DNA of 64,000 bases from DASQZJ01 sp035638775 (GTDB lineage Bacteria > Pseudomonadota > Gammaproteobacteria > UBA5335 > SLRW01). The stretch lies in contig DASQZJ010000014.1 in NCBI GenBank assembly GCA_035638775.1, forward strand, positions 21,327 to 85,326, read 5' to 3'. Below, piece after piece: positions 1-10,231 of the stretch. Each line of letters opens with the position of its first letter. The stretch's first letter is position 1. The notes under the pieces were generated by a model. The model was not told the origin of the DNA and did not search any database. It worked only from the letters and a program-made list of their open reading frames with translations. The position numbers were made by a program, and so were the translations under genes.

Positions 1-408
1 CCGAACCTGGGGTTCTTCGAAAGCGATCATATCGTTTCGCTGTACAAGGCGGCGGACGTGCTCCTGTCGGATACTTCCTCGGTGATTTCCGAGTTCATCC
101 TCCAGGCCCGGCCCGTGGTCACCTTCCGCAATCGCCGTCCGGCCCCGCACATGCTCGACGTCAGCGAGCCCGGCGAGGTGGAGGGGGCCATCGCCCACGC
201 GCTGACCCATCCGGACGGACTGATGCAGGCCGTCCGGGCCTACGCAGATCACATTCACCCGTACCGGGACGGGCGCTCCAGCGAACGGGTCCTGGATGCG
301 GTCGAGGATGCGCTCACCCGGGGCCGCAACGGGCTGTCGCGCAAGCCCCTCAACCTGTGGCGCAGGGTCCAGGCGCGACAACGGCTCGGCTACTGGCGGC
401 TGTTTTGA
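1..408 (+). CDS. C-terminal part of a CDP-glycerol/GT-B type transferase (partial)
   Basis: The left edge cuts this gene; the frame is open from base 1 and 135 residues are visible. Visible residues 21-32 (LLSDTSSVISEF) followed by RPVVTFRN match the C-terminal donor-binding part of CDP-glycerol glycerophosphotransferase-like and related capsule or envelope glycosyltransferases, where the DxSS motif and the Glu contact the nucleotide donor. The role is therefore probably building a surface glycan or teichoic-acid-like polymer on the cytoplasmic face. The end (KPLNLWRRVQARQRLGYWRLF) is basic and aromatic, as is common in this family. The next gene is on the opposite strand, so this is the 3' end of a plus-strand unit. 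Substrate cannot be read from this piece. Confidence 0.6.
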   Translation, partial: PNLGFFESDHIVSLYKAADVLLSDTSSVISEFILQARPVVTFRNRRPAPHMLDVSEPGEVEGAIAHALTHPDGLMQAVRAYADHIHPYRDGRSSERVLDAVEDALTRGRNGLSRKPLNLWRRVQARQRLGYWRLF

Positions 409-441
409 GTGGCGGGCCGAAACGCCTCCGCCCGAACCGGG

Positions 442-654
442 TCAGTCCGTCTGATCGACGAGAGTGAACCAGGCGCCGCAATACGGGCACTGGGCTCGTC
501 CCGTGTCCTCGATCGGCAGGAACACGCGCGGATGCGAGTTCCACAGCGGCATGCTGTCCAGCGGGCAGTGCAGGGGCAGGTCCGCCCTGGTCACCTTGTA
601 TTCCCGCTCCTGGTTGGGCATCGCGCTCGTCTGGGGGCTGTTTTCGCTCGCCAC
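442..654 (-). CDS. Small CHCC zinc-finger domain protein
   Basis: A 70-residue protein with Cys30, His41, Cys56 and Cys59 in the arrangement CPLDSMPLWNSHPRVFLP...CPYCG. This is the CHCC zinc-finger family related to the mitochondrial complex I subunit NDUFS6; a small copy next to ilvE is common in gammaproteobacteria. No enzymatic function is established. It follows ilvE on the same strand with a 45-base gap and is probably co-transcribed. The start is a GTG with a GAGGA ribosome-binding site 8-9 bases upstream; an in-frame TAA and no other start codon lie upstream, so no longer form is possible. Confidence 0.8.
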   Translation of the reverse strand: MASENSPQTSAMPNQEREYKVTRADLPLHCPLDSMPLWNSHPRVFLPIEDTGRAQCPYCGAWFTLVDQTD

Positions 655-699
655 GAAGCTGTCCTCGGTGCTCTTCTGAAATGGAAACGGGGCGTTCGA

Positions 700-1629
700 T
701 TATACCAGCGTGTGCCACTCCGGGTGCTGCTCACGCCGTCCCCGAACCTGGTCGAAGTACATCGCCTGTAGCTTCTCGGTCACCGGACCGCGCGTGCCGC
801 TGCCGATGATCCGCCCGTCCAGCTCGCGAATCGGCGTCACTTCGGCCGCGGTGCCCGTCAGGAATGCCTCGTCAGCGATGTAAACCTCGTCGCGCGTGAT
901 GCGGCGCTCGAGGACCTCGATCCCGAGCTCCTGCGCAAAGGCCAGGATCGTCTTGCGGGTGATGCCGTTCAGCGCGGAAGTCAGCTCGGGGGTGTACAGG
1001 ACGTCGTCATGCACCAGAAAGATGTTCTCGCCGCTGCCCTCGGCAACGTAGCCCTCAACGTCCAGCAGCAGCGCCTCGTCGTAGCCGGCGTTCTGCGCCT
1101 CGCTCAGCGCCAGCATCGAGTTCATGTAGTTGCCGTTGGCCTTTGCCTTGCACATGGTGATGTTGACGTGGTGACGCGTGAACGAGGAGGTCTTGACCCG
1201 CAGCCCGTTCTGCATGCTCTCCTCGCCCAGGTAGCTGGGCCAGTTCCAGGCGGCCACGATCACGTGCACGCGCAGGTTGTCCGCGCGCAGTCCCATGCCC
1301 TCCGAGCCGAGGAAGGCCATCGGCCGGATGTAGGCTTCCTCGAGACCGTTCTCCCGCACCACCGTGCGCTGGGCCATTGCCATCGTGTCGCGGTCGAACG
1401 GCAGCGCCAGGTTGAGGATCTTGGCGGACCCGAAGAAGCGCTCGTTGTGATCGTGCAGCCGGAAGATCGCCGTTCCGGCCGGGGTGCTGTACGCGCGTAC
1501 CCCCTCGAACACGCCCATCCCGTAATGCAGGGTGTGCGTCAGCACGTGCACCTTCGCCTCTCGCCAGGGCACCAGCTCGCCATCCATCCAGATGACCCCG
1601 TCCCTGTCCTCCATCGTCGTTGCCGTCAT
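700..1629 (-). CDS. ilvE: Branched-chain amino acid aminotransferase
   Basis: 309 residues, the normal length for a class IV PLP-dependent transaminase. It interconverts leucine, isoleucine and valine with their 2-oxo acids using glutamate/2-oxoglutarate. Motifs seen: YGMGVFEGVRAY near residues 36-47; KAKANGNYMNS, in which Lys163 is the expected Schiff-base lysine; EGYVAEGSGENIF; and TGTAAEVTPI in the cofactor phosphate-binding region. It lies 78 bases after glnE on the same strand and before the small zinc-finger gene. A D-amino acid or 4-amino-4-deoxychorismate variant is possible from fold alone, but length and motifs favour IlvE. Confidence 0.95.
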   Translation of the reverse strand: MTATTMEDRDGVIWMDGELVPWREAKVHVLTHTLHYGMGVFEGVRAYSTPAGTAIFRLHDHNERFFGSAKILNLALPFDRDTMAMAQRTVVRENGLEEAYIRPMAFLGSEGMGLRADNLRVHVIVAAWNWPSYLGEESMQNGLRVKTSSFTRHHVNITMCKAKANGNYMNSMLALSEAQNAGYDEALLLDVEGYVAEGSGENIFLVHDDVLYTPELTSALNGITRKTILAFAQELGIEVLERRITRDEVYIADEAFLTGTAAEVTPIRELDGRIIGSGTRGPVTEKLQAMYFDQVRGRREQHPEWHTLV

Positions 1630-1707
1630 AACCCGTGCCTTTTCTTCTCTCTCGAAACTGTCCCGATCCCGCGCGCCGGACCCGGACCGCGGGACCGCCC
1701 GTCCGGA

Positions 1708-4617
1708 TCAGGCCCCGATCACCCGCTGCCACAATCCCGACACGGCTTCGCGATAATCCCGGAACTCGTCATCCGCGACCAGCGCGGGAGCCTCCTGGAG
1801 ACTGAGCTCGTGAATGCGTTTGCGGTAAGTGCGGTAGGCATCCGCCAGCAGCCGGCAGTCCGCCTCCGGTAACAGGGCATGCTCCGCGAACCGCTCGAGG
1901 ATCCGGATATTGTCGGTGAAATCCAGGACCGCCGGACACGCCGCCGCATGCAGGAGAACGGCATATTGCACCACAAATTCGATATCGGCGATACCTCCCC
2001 GCCCCTGCTTGAGATCGAACCGCGAGTCGTCGCTGCGATCGAGGTTCGCGCGCATCCGGCTCCGCATCTCGCCGACCTCGCGTCGCAGCGCCTCCGCATC
2101 CCGGGGACTGCCCAGGATCCGGCGGCGGACCGCCGCGAAGCCGTCCGCCAGGGGCGCGGCCCCCGCCACGACGCGCGCACGCACCAGCGCCTGGTGCTCC
2201 CAGGTCCAGGCCTCCTCGCGCTGATAGGTCTCGAAGCCCGAGAGCGTGGTGACCAGCAGTCCCGAGCGTCCACTCGGGCGCAGGCGCGTGTCCACCTCGT
2301 AGGCCACCCCCGCCGGAGTCACGGTGGACAGCAGGTGGATGATGCGCTGGGCGAGGCGGGCGAAGAAGACCGCGTTGTCCACGCTGCGCTCGCCGCGGGT
2401 CACCTGTTGGGCGCCCCCGCTGTCGTGCAGGAACACCAGGTCGAGGTCGGAGCCGTAGCCGAGCTCGAGCCCGCCGAGCTTGCCGTAGCCCGCGATCGCG
2501 AACCGGGCCGCCCGCCACGCCCCGTCCTCGACGCAGCCCGGCTCGCCGTAGCGTTCCACGAGCTGGGTCCAGGCCAGCTCCAGGGCCCCGGCGAGCACGA
2601 CTTCCGCGATCTCGGTGAGAAAGTCGCTGACGTGCATCACCGGGACGTTGCCCGTGATGTCGGCGGCAGCCACGCGCAGCATCGATGCCTGCTGGAAGCG
2701 TCGCAGACCATCCATCTGCTCTTCCAGGTCGCCGGACCGCCGCAGCACCGCGGCGAGCTCGTTCTCCAGCCCCGCCCGCTCGGGGGGAGCATACAGCGTG
2801 CGCGGATCGAGCAGCTCGTCCAGCAGCACGGGGTGGCGCGCGACGAAAGCCGTGATCCAGGGACTCGCCGCGCACAGTCGCGCCAGCTGCGAGAGCGCCA
2901 TGGGATTCTCTGCCAGCAGCGCGAGATACGTGCTGCGCCGGGCGATCGCCTCGATCACTTGCAGCAGACGCTCGAGGCACACGTCCGGCGAAGCGGTGGC
3001 GCCGGCGGCTCCGATCAGGAGTGGTACCAGTCGGGCCAGGCGCGCCCGCCCGGTTTCACTCAGCGTGCGAAAGGCGGCGCTGGCACGCAGCCCGTCGAGC
3101 GCCGCGAGCGCCCGCACGACATCCTGCATCCCCGCCCGCTGCAGAACCTCGCGCCCCTCCGCCTCGGCCAGCCCGCCGGCCCACAGCAGCTCCAGGTCGC
3201 GCGCGCCGCCCGCCTCCTCTTCCTGCGCGGTCTGGGGGCTGGCGAATACCTGGTCGAACTGCTCCTGGATGCGCTGGCGGTGTGCATCGAGCTCGGCCGC
3301 CAGCGTCGCCCATTCGCGATAGCCCATGGCGAAAGCGAGCCGCGCGCGCTCGACGGGATCCGCCGGAAGCTGGTGGGTCTGCCGGTCGGCCACGGCCTGC
3401 AGGCGGTTCTCCACCCGGCGCAGGAACCGGTACCCGTCGCGGAGGTGCGCGGCCATGTGGGGCGCGAGCAGGCCACGGTCGTCCAGCCGGTCCAGGACCG
3501 GTAGAATGCCGCGTTCCTGCAGGTCACGCTCATGACCGCCGCGGATCAGCTGAAACACCTGGCCGATGAACTCGACCTCGCGGATTCCCCCGCGTCCCAG
3601 CTTGATGTCGTCCTCGAGCCCCTTGCGACGGACCTCCCGCGCGATCAGCGCCTTCATCTCACGCAGGGACTCGATCACCCCGTAGTCGATGTAGCGTCGG
3701 TAGACGAAGGGACGCAGCGTTTCCAGCAACTGCTCCCCGGCCGCCCGATCCCCGGCGACCACGCGTGCCTTCACGAAGGCGTAGCGCTCCCATTCGCGCC
3801 CGTGGCTCTCGTAGTAGTGCTCCATGGCGCCGAAGTTCAGCGCCATCGGCCCGCTCTCGCCGAACGGTCGCAGCCGCGTGTCCACCCGGTAGACGAAGCC
3901 CTCGGCCGTCACGTCCGCCAGCGCCTGGATCAGGTGCTGGGCCACGCGGGTGAAGAACGCCTCGTTGTCCACCCGGCGGGGCCCGTCGGTCTGCCCCGCC
4001 TCGGGGAAGGCGAACACCAGGTCGATGTCGGAAGAGAAGTTCAGCTCGCGACCGCCCAGCTTGCCCATTCCCAGGACCACCAGCCGCTGCGCCTCGCCGT
4101 CGGCGCCACGCGGTGTCCCCCAGCGCCGTCGCAGGTCCGCCTCGACCACGTCGAGCGCCACCGCGATGCAGGCCTCGGCGAGCGCGCTGAGCTCCTCCAG
4201 GGTCTCCTCCAGCGGCGCTCCCCGCGCCAGATCCCGCCAGGCGATGCGCACCAGCTCGCGGTTCCGCACCTCGCGCAGCGCACGCTTCAGGGTATCGGCA
4301 CCGTCGGGCGCGCCGACGGCCCGCTCGACCCGCCGGTGCAGTTCCCCGGGCCGCATCGGCCGGCCCAGGTCGTCCCCCGCCAGCAGCCGGGCCAGCTCGG
4401 ACGGACGGCGCACGCACCACTGCCCGACGAAACGACTGGCGCCCAGGACGCGCGCCAGCTCGCCCGGCTCGACCGCCTCCAGGAAGGCGGTGTCGCCGGC
4501 GGCCTCCGCGAGCTGCTGCAGCAGCACCGCCGTGTCGGCCCGCAGCGGGGCGGGCAGCGCGTCGGTCACCGGGCGCAGATTCGCGGGAACGCCCGCTGCC
4601 GTGTCCTGGTCGTTCAT
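1708..4617 (-). CDS. glnE: Bifunctional glutamine synthetase adenylyltransferase/adenylyl-removing enzyme
   Basis: 969 residues, full length. It adds and removes AMP on glutamine synthetase under control of PII, linking nitrogen status to glutamine production in the cytoplasm. Two nucleotidyltransferase domains are visible. The N-terminal adenylyl-removing domain has GMGKLGGRELNFSSDIDLVF at about residues 183-202; the C-terminal adenylyltransferase domain has GYGKLGGLELGYGSDLDLVF near residue 700. Both keep the paired aspartates (SDIDLV, SDLDLV) that bind metal. The central linker and helical C-terminus are intact. It is 21 bases downstream of a quinone oxidoreductase gene and upstream of ilvE, all on the minus strand. 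Confidence 0.96.
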   Translation of the reverse strand: MNDQDTAAGVPANLRPVTDALPAPLRADTAVLLQQLAEAAGDTAFLEAVEPGELARVLGASRFVGQWCVRRPSELARLLAGDDLGRPMRPGELHRRVERAVGAPDGADTLKRALREVRNRELVRIAWRDLARGAPLEETLEELSALAEACIAVALDVVEADLRRRWGTPRGADGEAQRLVVLGMGKLGGRELNFSSDIDLVFAFPEAGQTDGPRRVDNEAFFTRVAQHLIQALADVTAEGFVYRVDTRLRPFGESGPMALNFGAMEHYYESHGREWERYAFVKARVVAGDRAAGEQLLETLRPFVYRRYIDYGVIESLREMKALIAREVRRKGLEDDIKLGRGGIREVEFIGQVFQLIRGGHERDLQERGILPVLDRLDDRGLLAPHMAAHLRDGYRFLRRVENRLQAVADRQTHQLPADPVERARLAFAMGYREWATLAAELDAHRQRIQEQFDQVFASPQTAQEEEAGGARDLELLWAGGLAEAEGREVLQRAGMQDVVRALAALDGLRASAAFRTLSETGRARLARLVPLLIGAAGATASPDVCLERLLQVIEAIARRSTYLALLAENPMALSQLARLCAASPWITAFVARHPVLLDELLDPRTLYAPPERAGLENELAAVLRRSGDLEEQMDGLRRFQQASMLRVAAADITGNVPVMHVSDFLTEIAEVVLAGALELAWTQLVERYGEPGCVEDGAWRAARFAIAGYGKLGGLELGYGSDLDLVFLHDSGGAQQVTRGERSVDNAVFFARLAQRIIHLLSTVTPAGVAYEVDTRLRPSGRSGLLVTTLSGFETYQREEAWTWEHQALVRARVVAGAAPLADGFAAVRRRILGSPRDAEALRREVGEMRSRMRANLDRSDDSRFDLKQGRGGIADIEFVVQYAVLLHAAACPAVLDFTDNIRILERFAEHALLPEADCRLLADAYRTYRKRIHELSLQEAPALVADDEFRDYREAVSGLWQRVIGA

Positions 4618-4638
4618 GGCGCTCGCGACGCTCCGGTG

Positions 4639-5604
4639 TCAGGGAATCAGCAGCACCTTTCCGGTGGTTGCCCGCCCTTCGAGCAGCCGATGGGCCTCGG
4701 CGGCCTGCTCGAGAGGCAGCATGCGATCGATGCGCAATGCCAGGTCGCCGGCGGCGATCGATTCGAACAGCTCGCGTGCCCGCCACTCCAGCTCCGCCCG
4801 GTCGGCCGTGTAGTGCGCCAGGCTCGGCCGGGTGAGAAACAGCGATCCGGAGGCCAGCCCGCGGGGATCGAATGGCGGCACCGGGCCGCTCGACTGGCCG
4901 AACAGTACCAGGGTGCCGCGAGTACGCAGGCAGCGCAGGCTGCCCTCGAAGGTCGATTGGCCGACCGAATCGTAGACGACGTGAACACCCTCGCCGCCGG
5001 TAATCCGCGCCACTTCGTCGACGAAGTCGTCGCGGCTGTAGAGGATCACCTCGTCGCAGCCGGCCTGGCGTGCGAGCCCCGCCTTCTCCTCGGTGGAAGC
5101 GGTGCCGATGACGTGCGCTCCGAGGGCGTGAGCCATCTGCACCAGCAGCAGGCCGACTCCGCCCGCGGCCGCATGGACCAGCGCCGTCTGCCCGCGCTGC
5201 AGCGCGAACGTGCTCCGGGTCAGGTAGTGTGCGGTCATGCCCTGCAGCATCGCTGCAGCCGCCTGTTCCGCGCTGATCCCGTCGGGAACCGCCACCAGCC
5301 GGTCCCGCGGCACCGTCGCATAATGCGCGTACGCGCCCGGAACGCCGGCCCATGCCACGGCCTGGCCGACCTCGAGATCGGCGACGCCCTCGCCGAACGC
5401 CTCGATCACGCCCGCGGCCTCGACCCCCGGCGTGAACGGCACCGGCATCGAATACAGGCCGGTGCGGAAGTAAACATCGATGTAGTTGACGCCGGCCGCC
5501 GAGATCCGGACCAGGACTTCCCCGGGCCCCGGCTGCGGTCGCGCCAGGGTCTCCTGCACCAGTACCTCCGGGCCGCCGGTCTTGTGCACACGGATCGCTT
5601 TCAT
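4639..5604 (-). CDS. NADPH:quinone oxidoreductase (zeta-crystallin family)
   Basis: 321 residues from the ATG preceded by GGGGAG; an upstream in-frame ATG 20 codons earlier would add an unrelated basic leader, so it was not used. Medium-chain dehydrogenase/reductase fold: N-terminal GroES-like domain (GPGEVLVRISAAGVNYIDVYFRTG, near residues 27-50), then a Rossmann domain with the AAAGGVGLLLVQMA dinucleotide-binding loop. The catalytic and structural zinc ligands of alcohol dehydrogenases are absent, as expected for quinone oxidoreductases. It reduces quinones or reactive carbonyls with NADPH. Head of a probable minus-strand operon with glnE and ilvE. Confidence 0.88.
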   Translation of the reverse strand: MKAIRVHKTGGPEVLVQETLARPQPGPGEVLVRISAAGVNYIDVYFRTGLYSMPVPFTPGVEAAGVIEAFGEGVADLEVGQAVAWAGVPGAYAHYATVPRDRLVAVPDGISAEQAAAAMLQGMTAHYLTRSTFALQRGQTALVHAAAGGVGLLLVQMAHALGAHVIGTASTEEKAGLARQAGCDEVILYSRDDFVDEVARITGGEGVHVVYDSVGQSTFEGSLRCLRTRGTLVLFGQSSGPVPPFDPRGLASGSLFLTRPSLAHYTADRAELEWRARELFESIAAGDLALRIDRMLPLEQAAEAHRLLEGRATTGKVLLIP

Positions 5605-5990
5605 CGCCTTGTCTCCCCGCCGTATCCACGTCCAGCGGACGCGTGTCCGGCAAGCATACAACACGGACCACGCTGATCAATGCGCCGCATTCGAAGACGG
5701 CGGTGTGGGTCGACCGGAGAGGTGCGGGGCGGTTCAGTTTCAGGTTTCAGCCCAAGCGGCATTTTGCGTCTCTTGCCTTCTTGCATGCGCCGGTGCTTCG
5801 GGCCAGGATCGGCCTGAAGGCTGACCGATATCGGCATCACGGCTTGCCGCATCCTTCCTGATACCGAAAACCCCTCCATCCCCGTGCTGCAAAGGACGCG
5901 ACGCCTGGATGCGCCCCCCGCAAGCAAAAGAGCCCCGCCGGAGGCCGGCGGGGCTCGCACTGCACAGCGCGTGTGGAGCGCAGGACGGCC
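5605..5990. other. Intergenic stretch, groEL 3' side to quinone oxidoreductase start
   Basis: 386 bases without a gene. It contains the groEL terminator at 5926-5956. The remainder shows no credible coding frame, RNA gene or strong promoter match that I can defend; the promoter of the quinone oxidoreductase-glnE-ilvE run should lie in its left part, close to 5605. Confidence 0.5.
5926..5956 (-). terminator. Rho-independent terminator of groESL
   Basis: A 12-bp perfect stem (5930-5941 with 5945-5956, arms GAGCCCCGCCGG and its complement) with a 3-base loop, followed in the minus direction by TTTT. It lies 35 bases after the groEL stop codon. Confidence 0.85.
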
Positions 5991-7655
<1,665 letters not shown>

Positions 7656-7719
7656 TGTTCGTTCCTCTTCCGTTCAGATACGCATGGGGTGGATTCGATG
7701 CGAGCGCTCGGGTGAAACG

Positions 7720-8010
7720 TCAGCCTTCGATGACCGCCATGATGTCGTCTTCGCGCATCACCAGCAGGTCCTCGTCGCCGACCTTCACCTCGGTGCCGGA
7801 GAACTTGCCGAACAGCACCTTGTCGCCGACCTTCACGTCGAGCTTGCGCACTTCACCGTCGTCCAGGAGCTTGCCATTGCCGACCGCGGTGACCTCGCCC
7901 TTCTGGGGCTTCTCGGCCGCCGAGTCGGGAATGACGATGCCGCCCGCCGTGGTGCGCTCTTCCTCCATACGCTTTACAATCACGCGATCGTGCAGAGGAC
8001 GGATCTTCAT
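7720..8010 (-). CDS. groES: Co-chaperonin GroES (10 kDa)
   Basis: 96 residues, normal length: MKIRPLHDRVIVKR, then the mobile loop EEERTTAGGIVIPDSA that docks onto GroEL, then VGDKVLFGKFSGTEV. Caps the GroEL cavity. The ATG at 8010 has a good AAAGGAG site 7-8 bases upstream; a TTG directly before it is not needed. First gene of the groES-groEL operon. Confidence 0.98.
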   Translation of the reverse strand: MKIRPLHDRVIVKRMEEERTTAGGIVIPDSAAEKPQKGEVTAVGNGKLLDDGEVRKLDVKVGDKVLFGKFSGTEVKVGDEDLLVMREDDIMAVIEG

Positions 8011-8063
8011 CAACGCTCTCCTTTACTTGGGAACCAGGACCCGGAATGTCTCGGCTCGAGTTG

Positions 8064-8090
8064 TTAGCACTCACCTGGAGTGAGTGCTAA
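8064..8090 (-). promoter_or_regulatory. CIRCE operator (HrcA binding site)
   Basis: TTAGCACTC, nine bases, GAGTGCTAA: a perfect match to the CIRCE inverted repeat bound by the heat-shock repressor HrcA. It begins at the -10 box of the groES promoter and covers the transcription start region, 54 bases before the groES ATG. hrcA itself is not in the window. Confidence 0.95.
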
Positions 8091-8117
8091 TAATAGTCGC
8101 GAGATTTCCTCAGTCAA
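8090..8117 (-). promoter_or_regulatory. Sigma-70 promoter of groESL
   Basis: On the minus strand: -35 TTGACT (8112-8117), 16-base spacer, -10 TATTAT (8090-8095). Both boxes are close to consensus, and the downstream edge abuts the CIRCE element, so HrcA binding would block initiation. No sigma-32 type site was recognised. Confidence 0.8.
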
Positions 8118-8193
8118 GCCCTTCGACGCCACGCGCCGCCCGTACGTGAGCGCGCAGCCAGGACAAACCCGTCGTACCGGGAGGTGAAAAGCC

Positions 8194-8520
8194 ATGACCA
8201 CGGATGCACGCGTCGTTCTGTGCAACTGCCCCGACCGCGGCGTGGCCCGGCGTCTGGCCAGGGCAGTCGTACAGCAGCGTCTGGCAGCCTGCGTCAACGT
8301 CGTACCGGGGGTGGAGTCCTTCTACCGGTGGGAAGGCGAGGTGCAGCAGGCCACCGAGCACACGCTCCTGATCAAGACCACCCGCGACGCCTGGCCGGAC
8401 CTCGAAGCCGCCCTGCGGGCGGGCCACCCGGACGACGTCCCCGAGATCATCGCGCTGCCGGTCGAGAACGGTCTGAAGGAATACCTGGAATGGATCGCGG
8501 AAAGCACCATCACCGGCTGA
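8194..8520 (+). CDS. cutA: Divalent cation tolerance protein CutA
   Basis: 108 residues, normal for the trimeric, PII-like CutA family linked to copper and divalent-metal tolerance. Family features: VLCNCPDRGVARRLARAVVQQRLAACVN (residues 8-35) and FYRWEGEVQQATEHTLLIKT (43-62). The common HPYEVPEI motif reads HPDDVPEI here. GGGAGGTG lies 6-7 bases before the ATG. Its last 31 bases overlap the DsbD-type gene, which points to coupled translation. The biochemical role of CutA is still unsettled. Confidence 0.93.
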   Translation: MTTDARVVLCNCPDRGVARRLARAVVQQRLAACVNVVPGVESFYRWEGEVQQATEHTLLIKTTRDAWPDLEAALRAGHPDDVPEIIALPVENGLKEYLEWIAESTITG

Positions 8521-9044
8521 GGTCACCCTCCGCCGGGACACGGCGGGCGGCCCGGGCCCTCGCCGCCTGCCTGCTGGCAACCGCGGCAACGGCGGCCCTG
8601 GCCGGCCCGGGACTGGCCGCGGCCTTCGGCAACGGCGGTCGCTTCCTGCCGGTGAACCAGGCCTTTCGTTTCGAGCTGGTGCGCACCGGATCGGACACCT
8701 ACCAGGCACGCTGGAACATCGCCCCCGGCTACTATCTCTACCGGCACCGGATTCACCTCGTTCTCGCGGGCACGGACCTGGTACGCAGCGGCCACGCAAA
8801 ACTGCCGCCGGGACGCGCGGAGGATGACCCCGAATTCGGACGCGTCCGGATCTTCGAAGGGAACCTCACGGTGCCCCTGACGCTCAAACGGACGGCCCCG
8901 GGCGCGGTTCTCACCGTTCGCTACCAGGGCTGCGCGCGCGGGGGCATCTGCTACCCGCCGCAGACCCGGCACGTACCACTGGGCAACGCCGGAACCGCCG
9001 TACGCGGCTTCCCGGCGCACGGCCACGGAGGCCCCCATGCGTGA
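8490..9044 (+). CDS. Stand-alone DsbD N-terminal (nDsbD-like) periplasmic protein
   Basis: 184 residues. A basic start plus hydrophobic stretch ending near AGPGLAAA looks like a signal peptide. The mature part (RFLPVNQAFRFEL ... YYLYRHRI ... TVRYQGCARGGICYPP) is the immunoglobulin-like alpha domain of the disulfide reductase DsbD, with both redox cysteines kept in QGCxxxxICYPP. In DsbD this domain is fused to a membrane domain and a thioredoxin domain; here the gene stops after the alpha domain. It overlaps cutA upstream (AAGGA 9 bases before the ATG) and the TlpA-like gene downstream by 8 bases. Likely job: passing electrons to periplasmic substrates. Its membrane electron donor is not encoded nearby. 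Confidence 0.85.
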   Translation: MDRGKHHHRLRSPSAGTRRAARALAACLLATAATAALAGPGLAAAFGNGGRFLPVNQAFRFELVRTGSDTYQARWNIAPGYYLYRHRIHLVLAGTDLVRSGHAKLPPGRAEDDPEFGRVRIFEGNLTVPLTLKRTAPGAVLTVRYQGCARGGICYPPQTRHVPLGNAGTAVRGFPAHGHGGPHA

Positions 9045-9588
9045 AGCCCTGCGAAGCCTGTTGGCACTGGTCCTGCTGATCGCTGCCGGTGGCGCCGGGT
9101 TCGCCCTGTACCAGCACTTCAGCGGCCGCAGCGGCGGCTCGAACGCGCTGCCCTCTCACCGCATCGCGTTCTCGATGCCCGACATGGCCGGCAAGACCCG
9201 CCACATCAGCCACTGGGACGGCAAGACCGTGCTGCTCAACTTCTGGGCCAGCTGGTGCGGGCCGTGCCGCAAGGAAATGCCGCTGCTGATCAAGGCGCAG
9301 CGGCAGTACGGTGGCCGCGGGCTCCAGGTGATCGGGATCGCCATCGACACGCCGTCCGATGCGCGGCATTTCGCGCGCTCGATGCACGTCAACTACCCGG
9401 TGCTGATCCCTTCGAGCCAGCAGCAGGGGATTTCCCTGGCGGCCCGATATGGTGACCGGATCGGCGGCTTGCCGTACAGTGTCGTATATCGCCCCGACGG
9501 CCGCGTCGTCGGCGTCCATGCCGGCGAGCTCCATCGCCCCGCCCTCGAGACCCTGCTGCACAAGGCGCTGCACAAGGCGTCGGGCTGA
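9037..9588 (+). CDS. TlpA/ResA-family membrane-anchored thioredoxin-like protein
   Basis: 183 residues: an N-terminal membrane anchor or uncleaved signal (about residues 5-24), then a thioredoxin fold with the active site WASWCGPC (Cys74, Cys77). The CGPC dipeptide, the following KEMP, and GLQVIGIAID are typical of TlpA/ResA proteins, which reduce periplasmic disulfides, often for cytochrome c maturation or copper-site assembly. It overlaps the DsbD alpha-domain gene by 8 bases, so the two products probably work in the same periplasmic thiol pathway. Confidence 0.88.
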   Translation: MREALRSLLALVLLIAAGGAGFALYQHFSGRSGGSNALPSHRIAFSMPDMAGKTRHISHWDGKTVLLNFWASWCGPCRKEMPLLIKAQRQYGGRGLQVIGIAIDTPSDARHFARSMHVNYPVLIPSSQQQGISLAARYGDRIGGLPYSVVYRPDGRVVGVHAGELHRPALETLLHKALHKASG

Positions 9589-9643
9589 AACTGCCCTGAT
9601 TTTGCCTCCATCTGGCGCGAAATGCCGACAAATGATGTCGTTC

Positions 9644-9672
9644 TTGATTCGATCGGCAATGCCGGGCAGAAT
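9644..9672 (+). promoter_or_regulatory. Candidate sigma-70 promoter of aroQ-accB-accC
   Basis: TTGATT (9644-9649), 17 bases, CAGAAT (9667-9672), in the 174-base gap before aroQ. Each box matches consensus at four of six positions. Confidence 0.4.
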
Positions 9673-9762
9673 AGGAGCCACTCCGCGTGACGCCCCGGCA
9701 CCGGGCGGAGCGCACGTCGACATCCAGAACAAGACGCGACCGACCCGGGCGGTGAAACCGGA

Positions 9763-10215
9763 ATGGCCAGACTGCTTCTGCTCAACGGTCCCAATCTGAA
9801 TCTCCTCGGAACCAGGGAGCCGGGGATCTACGGCCACGCGACGCTGGCCGAAATCGAACAGCGCCTGCACGCCGCCGCCACCGCCGCGGAGCACACCCTG
9901 GAAACCTTTCAGAGCAACGCCGAGCACGCGCTGATCGAGCGGGTACACCAGGCGATGCGGGACGGGATCGACTGGATCATTCTCAATCCGGCCGCGTTCA
10001 CGCACACCAGTATCGCCCTGCGCGATGCCCTTCTCGCGAGCGCGATCCCGTTCGTCGAGGTGCATCTGTCCAACATCGCCGCGCGCGAGCCGTTCCGCAG
10101 GCAATCCTGTTTCTCCGACATCGCCGCCGGCGTGATCACCGGACTGGGGGCACGGGGCTACGATCTGGCCCTGAAAGCCATCCTGGACGGGCTCGATGCG
10201 ACGCAAACCGGCTGA
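9763..10215 (+). CDS. aroQ: Type II 3-dehydroquinate dehydratase
   Basis: 150 residues, normal for the dodecameric type II enzyme of the shikimate pathway (3-dehydroquinate to 3-dehydroshikimate). Motifs: LLLLNGPNLNLLGTREPGIYG with catalytic Tyr23, LNPAAFTHTS, and VEVHLSNIAAREPFR containing the catalytic His. The end overlaps nothing; accB starts 16 bases later, and aroQ-accB-accC is a well-known gammaproteobacterial cluster. Confidence 0.97.
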   Translation: MARLLLLNGPNLNLLGTREPGIYGHATLAEIEQRLHAAATAAEHTLETFQSNAEHALIERVHQAMRDGIDWIILNPAAFTHTSIALRDALLASAIPFVEVHLSNIAAREPFRRQSCFSDIAAGVITGLGARGYDLALKAILDGLDATQTG

Positions 10216-10231
10216 ACGAAAAGGCGAAGGC

